Below, one piece after another: positions 61,000-64,000 of a stretch of DNA of 64,000 nt; positions within the stretch are counted from its first letter, which is position 1; every line of letters begins with the position of its first letter. The translations under genes were made by a program, and so were the position numbers. Source of the stretch: Cristatella mucedo (Eukaryota > Bryozoa > Phylactolaemata > Cristatellidae); the NCBI GenBank assembly GCA_009760855.2, contig WPIO01000326.1, forward strand, positions 20,907-84,906. Reading direction: 5' to 3'. The notes below the pieces were generated by a model. That model was not told the origin of the DNA and ran no database searches. It saw only the letters and a program-made list of their open reading frames with translations.

Positions 61000-61495
61000 T
61001 AAAAGTAGAGATTTATTCTCTGGCTCCAACCCACCTATCGGAACTACTACCTGGCCAGGCACCGTACCATCCGCTTCGCTGAATCAAATCGTTTAGCTGC
61101 TAATAGCACTAACCTTAAATCCTTTGCGGCAAATGTAAAGCCCCCAGAGAGAGATTGGATTCTCTGGGGTGCTATAGCAAGTATATTATTAATATTATGA
61201 TTATAAAAGCCTTTGGAGACAGTGCCTTTTGTTCCTTATGTTCCCAAAGCCTGGAACTCACTTCGACTTGAGTCACGATGTCTCCTGACTTGACCACGTT
61301 TAAAAAGAAACTTAAAACGCATCAATTTATCACACCATTTAGCTAGTGAGAGTGACTCGTCCTTTACAGGCTTATGCAGGCTAACTTGGGCATATTATCA
61401 CCAATCATTCAATCGTGCTTCCTTTTCAGCAAATAGAAAGTGCCTAAAAAAAGATTTAGTTCCCCGAGAGTGCTATGCAAGGGTAATATTATTAC
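61000..61495 (+). mobile_element. LINE family 1 C-terminal fragment with a nested solo tail
   Basis: Plus-strand RT C-terminus (SLAPTHLSELL-like) and 3' UTR ending near 61495. At 61127-61209 an 83-bp second family 1 tail is inserted, flanked by a perfect 6-bp target duplication CCTTTG (61121-61126 and 61210-61215). Confidence 0.78.
61127..61209 (+). mobile_element. Solo LINE 3' tail, 83 bp, with CCTTTG target duplication
   Basis: It consists of only CGGCAAATGTAAAG, the stem loop and an ATT-type tail. It is inserted inside another copy of the same family. Target duplication CCTTTG on both sides shows that it moved as a unit by target-primed insertion. Confidence 0.8.
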
Positions 61496-61831
61496 TATAA
61501 AGAGAAGTGAAAAAATTCCCCCCCCCCCGACCTTAAAGGGCTGTCGTCCGCCGACGGAATTCACGAGCCTTATAGTTGTATTCATTGGAACTTTGCGTCT
61601 CTGACCGCGGGTAGGGTTACGTTTTTGTATCTGCCCGCTCAGCTTTGCCCACACTCAAAGCGCCACGAACGCCAGAGAGGCTCGGGCAGTCGCCTCCCCC
61701 CCCACCACCGGGGGCTATGCCGTGCTGGTCCCCATAAGCTCTACCGCTCACCCTAAACTTAATTAGAACGCACGAACTACCGACGGGACCAAGAGTGCGG
61801 CGTAGTCGCGGCGGTCTGCTGTGCTCTGCTA

Positions 61832-62080
61832 AAGGAGCTAGAATGGATGCCGGTTGAGCAACGGATACAGAGCAAAGTTCTTACGCTGACCCACAAGGCT
61901 CGCCACGGCTTGGCTCCTTCGTACCTAGCTGAACTGCTGCATCAGTTTCAGCCTGATCGCACCCGAAAGCCGCTTAGGCTGTGAGTGCGCTATACAAAAC
62001 TCTCCTGCGTAACGCCCACATGGTCTTTATGACTTTGTGGAGTTACAGACGGAGATACATTACGTTACATTACATTGCGT
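61832..62080 (+). mobile_element. LINE family 2 with internal deletion
   Basis: LEWMPVEQRIQSKVLTLTHKARHGLAPSY-type sequence (61850-61950) is joined directly to the terminal CCGAAAGCCGCTTAGGCTGTG and the ACATT tail, so about 330 bp are missing compared with the copy at 11062-11862. Confidence 0.75.
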
Positions 62081-62084
62081 CAAT

Positions 62085-64000
62085 ACTTCCTGTACAGGAC
62101 CCCTCGGATCCCTGCCCATCGCCGAGCCTACCTAGACACCAGGACACGAGCGGCTAACACCGCGTTCAGTCAAAGTAACACTTGGCTGTTTATAGCTGGA
62201 GGCTGCGGCGTCTTAGCAGTCTCCGGCCGTCTCGCGTGCTATTGATCTTACTTCTCATTGCCCCTGGCTAGCAATTCATCAGGATTGACTCGTGCAATCT
62301 CATCTGCACCGTCCCCGTACTGCCCTTGTTCACCGAGCCGAGAGATCTGTATTGAAGACAGAGAACGAAGCGAAGAGAAGAAGAGAACGCGAGAGAAGAA
62401 CAGAGAGAAGAGGAAGAGAGAGATAAGACCAGAGAGAAGAGAGAGCGAGGGAGGGAGGGCGAGAAGAGAGCCCTTTTCAAGGCATTGTTCTATTCATTCC
62501 GCCAGGGCTTCGCTAATACACGATACCCATTGTCGTCGTTTGCTCCTGATCGTTGGCTGTTTTTCGTCCAACTGCCTAAACCTGTTTTATGCTCTGGAGG
62601 GCTGGGTGGTGAATGCTGCAGAGGGCGGAAGCCTCACGTTCATCATCGCGTGAGACTTTGACTGTGCACTCCTGACAGTTAGCTTTTGCACCTTCAGATA
62701 GCTACAGCGTCGGCCACTATAGGCACATCATTGTCTTGAACTTACGCTCTGGCACTTTATTTTACCCAATGATTTCCAGTTCATGGTTGTTTGCAAGTAA
62801 TTAGAGCCACTCATCGCAAAGTCCCCATGACCGCCCTTCTCTCCTGTGATAATGCGACATTTTGTAAACGTAAAAATCTATATTTACTTTTTGCATCCAT
62901 CCAGGGTTCAACAAAGCTTTTCTGCTTATTCTTTAGAGGTTTCACATATTTCTACAATGCATCGCTCAACAATATGTTTTCAAAAACCAAGGGATATACC
63001 GAGCAATACCTTTGACCATGACTTTTTACATGTCCATCAGAAGGATCATAGTGGCACCTGGTTACATCAACGATCGATTACTGTTACGCTTATTGTTGCT
63101 GCAATAGTTCCAGTGCCGGTCGGTCAATAGTAATAGATATTTCATAAATGTCCTTTAGGTAAAAAACATATCTATAGGGGTGCGGGATTATCCCCCCCCC
63201 ACCCGAATTAGCCCAAGTACGCCAAGTAAGTCCTTCACGGAGTGCACAATCAATAGGGGAGCGGGTGCGTTGTTAGTTTATTTTATTGTTTAGTGTCTTG
63301 AATCATAGACTGTCTGGAGTAGCTCCGGGCTTCGGTAACGTACGAACGCAGGCACGGTCCTCTCAAAGGGCATTTCGACCAGTTCTCGTGCCTGTGCCAG
63401 CCAGGTCTTCTGCAAGCGCCCATTTCCGGTCAGCCGTACTGCTCGCAGCTTGACGGCGATCCGCAGTCGCCACGAAGACGGTTTTTATTTATTAAGACTC
63501 ATCCCAATCACATGCGGACGGTCGGTCAAAACGCCCGGTCGAGAGATCTGGTCTAGGCAAAGTGCCAGTGTGAGGCTGCGCCAACGCGTAGGGGTGGCAT
63601 GGAAGGGTTGGGTGCGTCCCTTGGTCCTGAAACCCACAAAATTAGTTTCAGTGGCCGACAGTCCGCTAATGACACACAACCATTAGAGAAGCAGGACGTT
63701 TTCGAAGAATTTTTCTCACGTGCGACGACCAGCTAAAAGACAGGTGGCTTTGGTATTTGCCACGATCGTACCCACAATCTATCGTCACAACGTGCGTACT
63801 GTCCATCGCCCGATGGATGGGTTTTTCTACGTGCCCGTGCCACCGATTAATTAGGCACCCTCGTTTGCTTAGTTCTAGCGCAACTCCTCATCGCCACGTC
63901 TGAACTCTAAAGTGGATCCCCTCGATTGATATCTCCAAAGCATATTAATTGATCCGCGCACGGTCGTCAAGAAACGATGTTATCGCGATTGACAGTGTAG
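62085..64000. other. Right edge of window, no gene recognised
   Basis: GA-rich sequence at 62340-62470 gives spurious charged open frames. No element ends, splice-bounded coding segments or RNA genes were recognised up to the edge. Confidence 0.4.

Noticed and set aside
62258-62653. 131-codon open frame, charged
   Set aside because: Its centre is translated GA-rich low-complexity sequence, and no homology or splice context is visible.

Overview
The window is from an animal (metazoan) genome, almost certainly an invertebrate that I cannot name. It holds two spliced, conserved eukaryotic genes with GT-AG introns, one nuclear tRNA gene, and a dense background of LINEs, tRNA-derived SINEs, fragmentary DNA transposons and long microsatellites. 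No bacterial operons, CRISPR arrays or viral genomes are visible.

Left half (about 1.9-40.4 kb): two housekeeping genes lie head to head. On the minus strand, 21121 down to 1902, I can assemble a complete 11-exon DUS2 (tRNA-dihydrouridine(20) synthase, 473 aa) whose splice phases all agree. On the plus strand, 21496 to 40386, I can assemble a complete 20-exon NUP93 (inner-ring nucleoporin, 834 aa), again with every phase agreeing and an AATAAA 170 bases after the stop. Their start codons are 374 bases apart, so they probably share a bidirectional promoter. Their introns carry most of the LINE, SINE and microsatellite load of this half.

Right half (about 40.6-64 kb): I see no protein gene of the host. 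One tRNA-Gly(TCC) gene sits at 46.5 kb. The rest is nested mobile elements: an L2-like LINE (family 1, tail ATT repeats) in long and short copies, a second LINE family (family 2, tail ACATT repeats), two tRNA-headed SINE families, a probable solo LTR inside a LINE, a pogo/Tigger-type short element with intact inverted repeats, Tc1-like fragments, a degraded piece of a widespread invertebrate repeat-associated protein, and a degenerate 25-bp satellite.

How the parts relate: the LINEs and SINEs share 3' end sequence (a GCGCC...GGGCGC stem followed by CGCTATACAAA-like sequence), which is what is expected if the SINEs are copied by the LINE machinery. The most unusual item is a near-identical copy of DUS2 exon 5, the exon with the catalytic cysteine. 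It is inserted in inverted orientation in a later intron of the same gene and is flanked by an 11-bp direct repeat.
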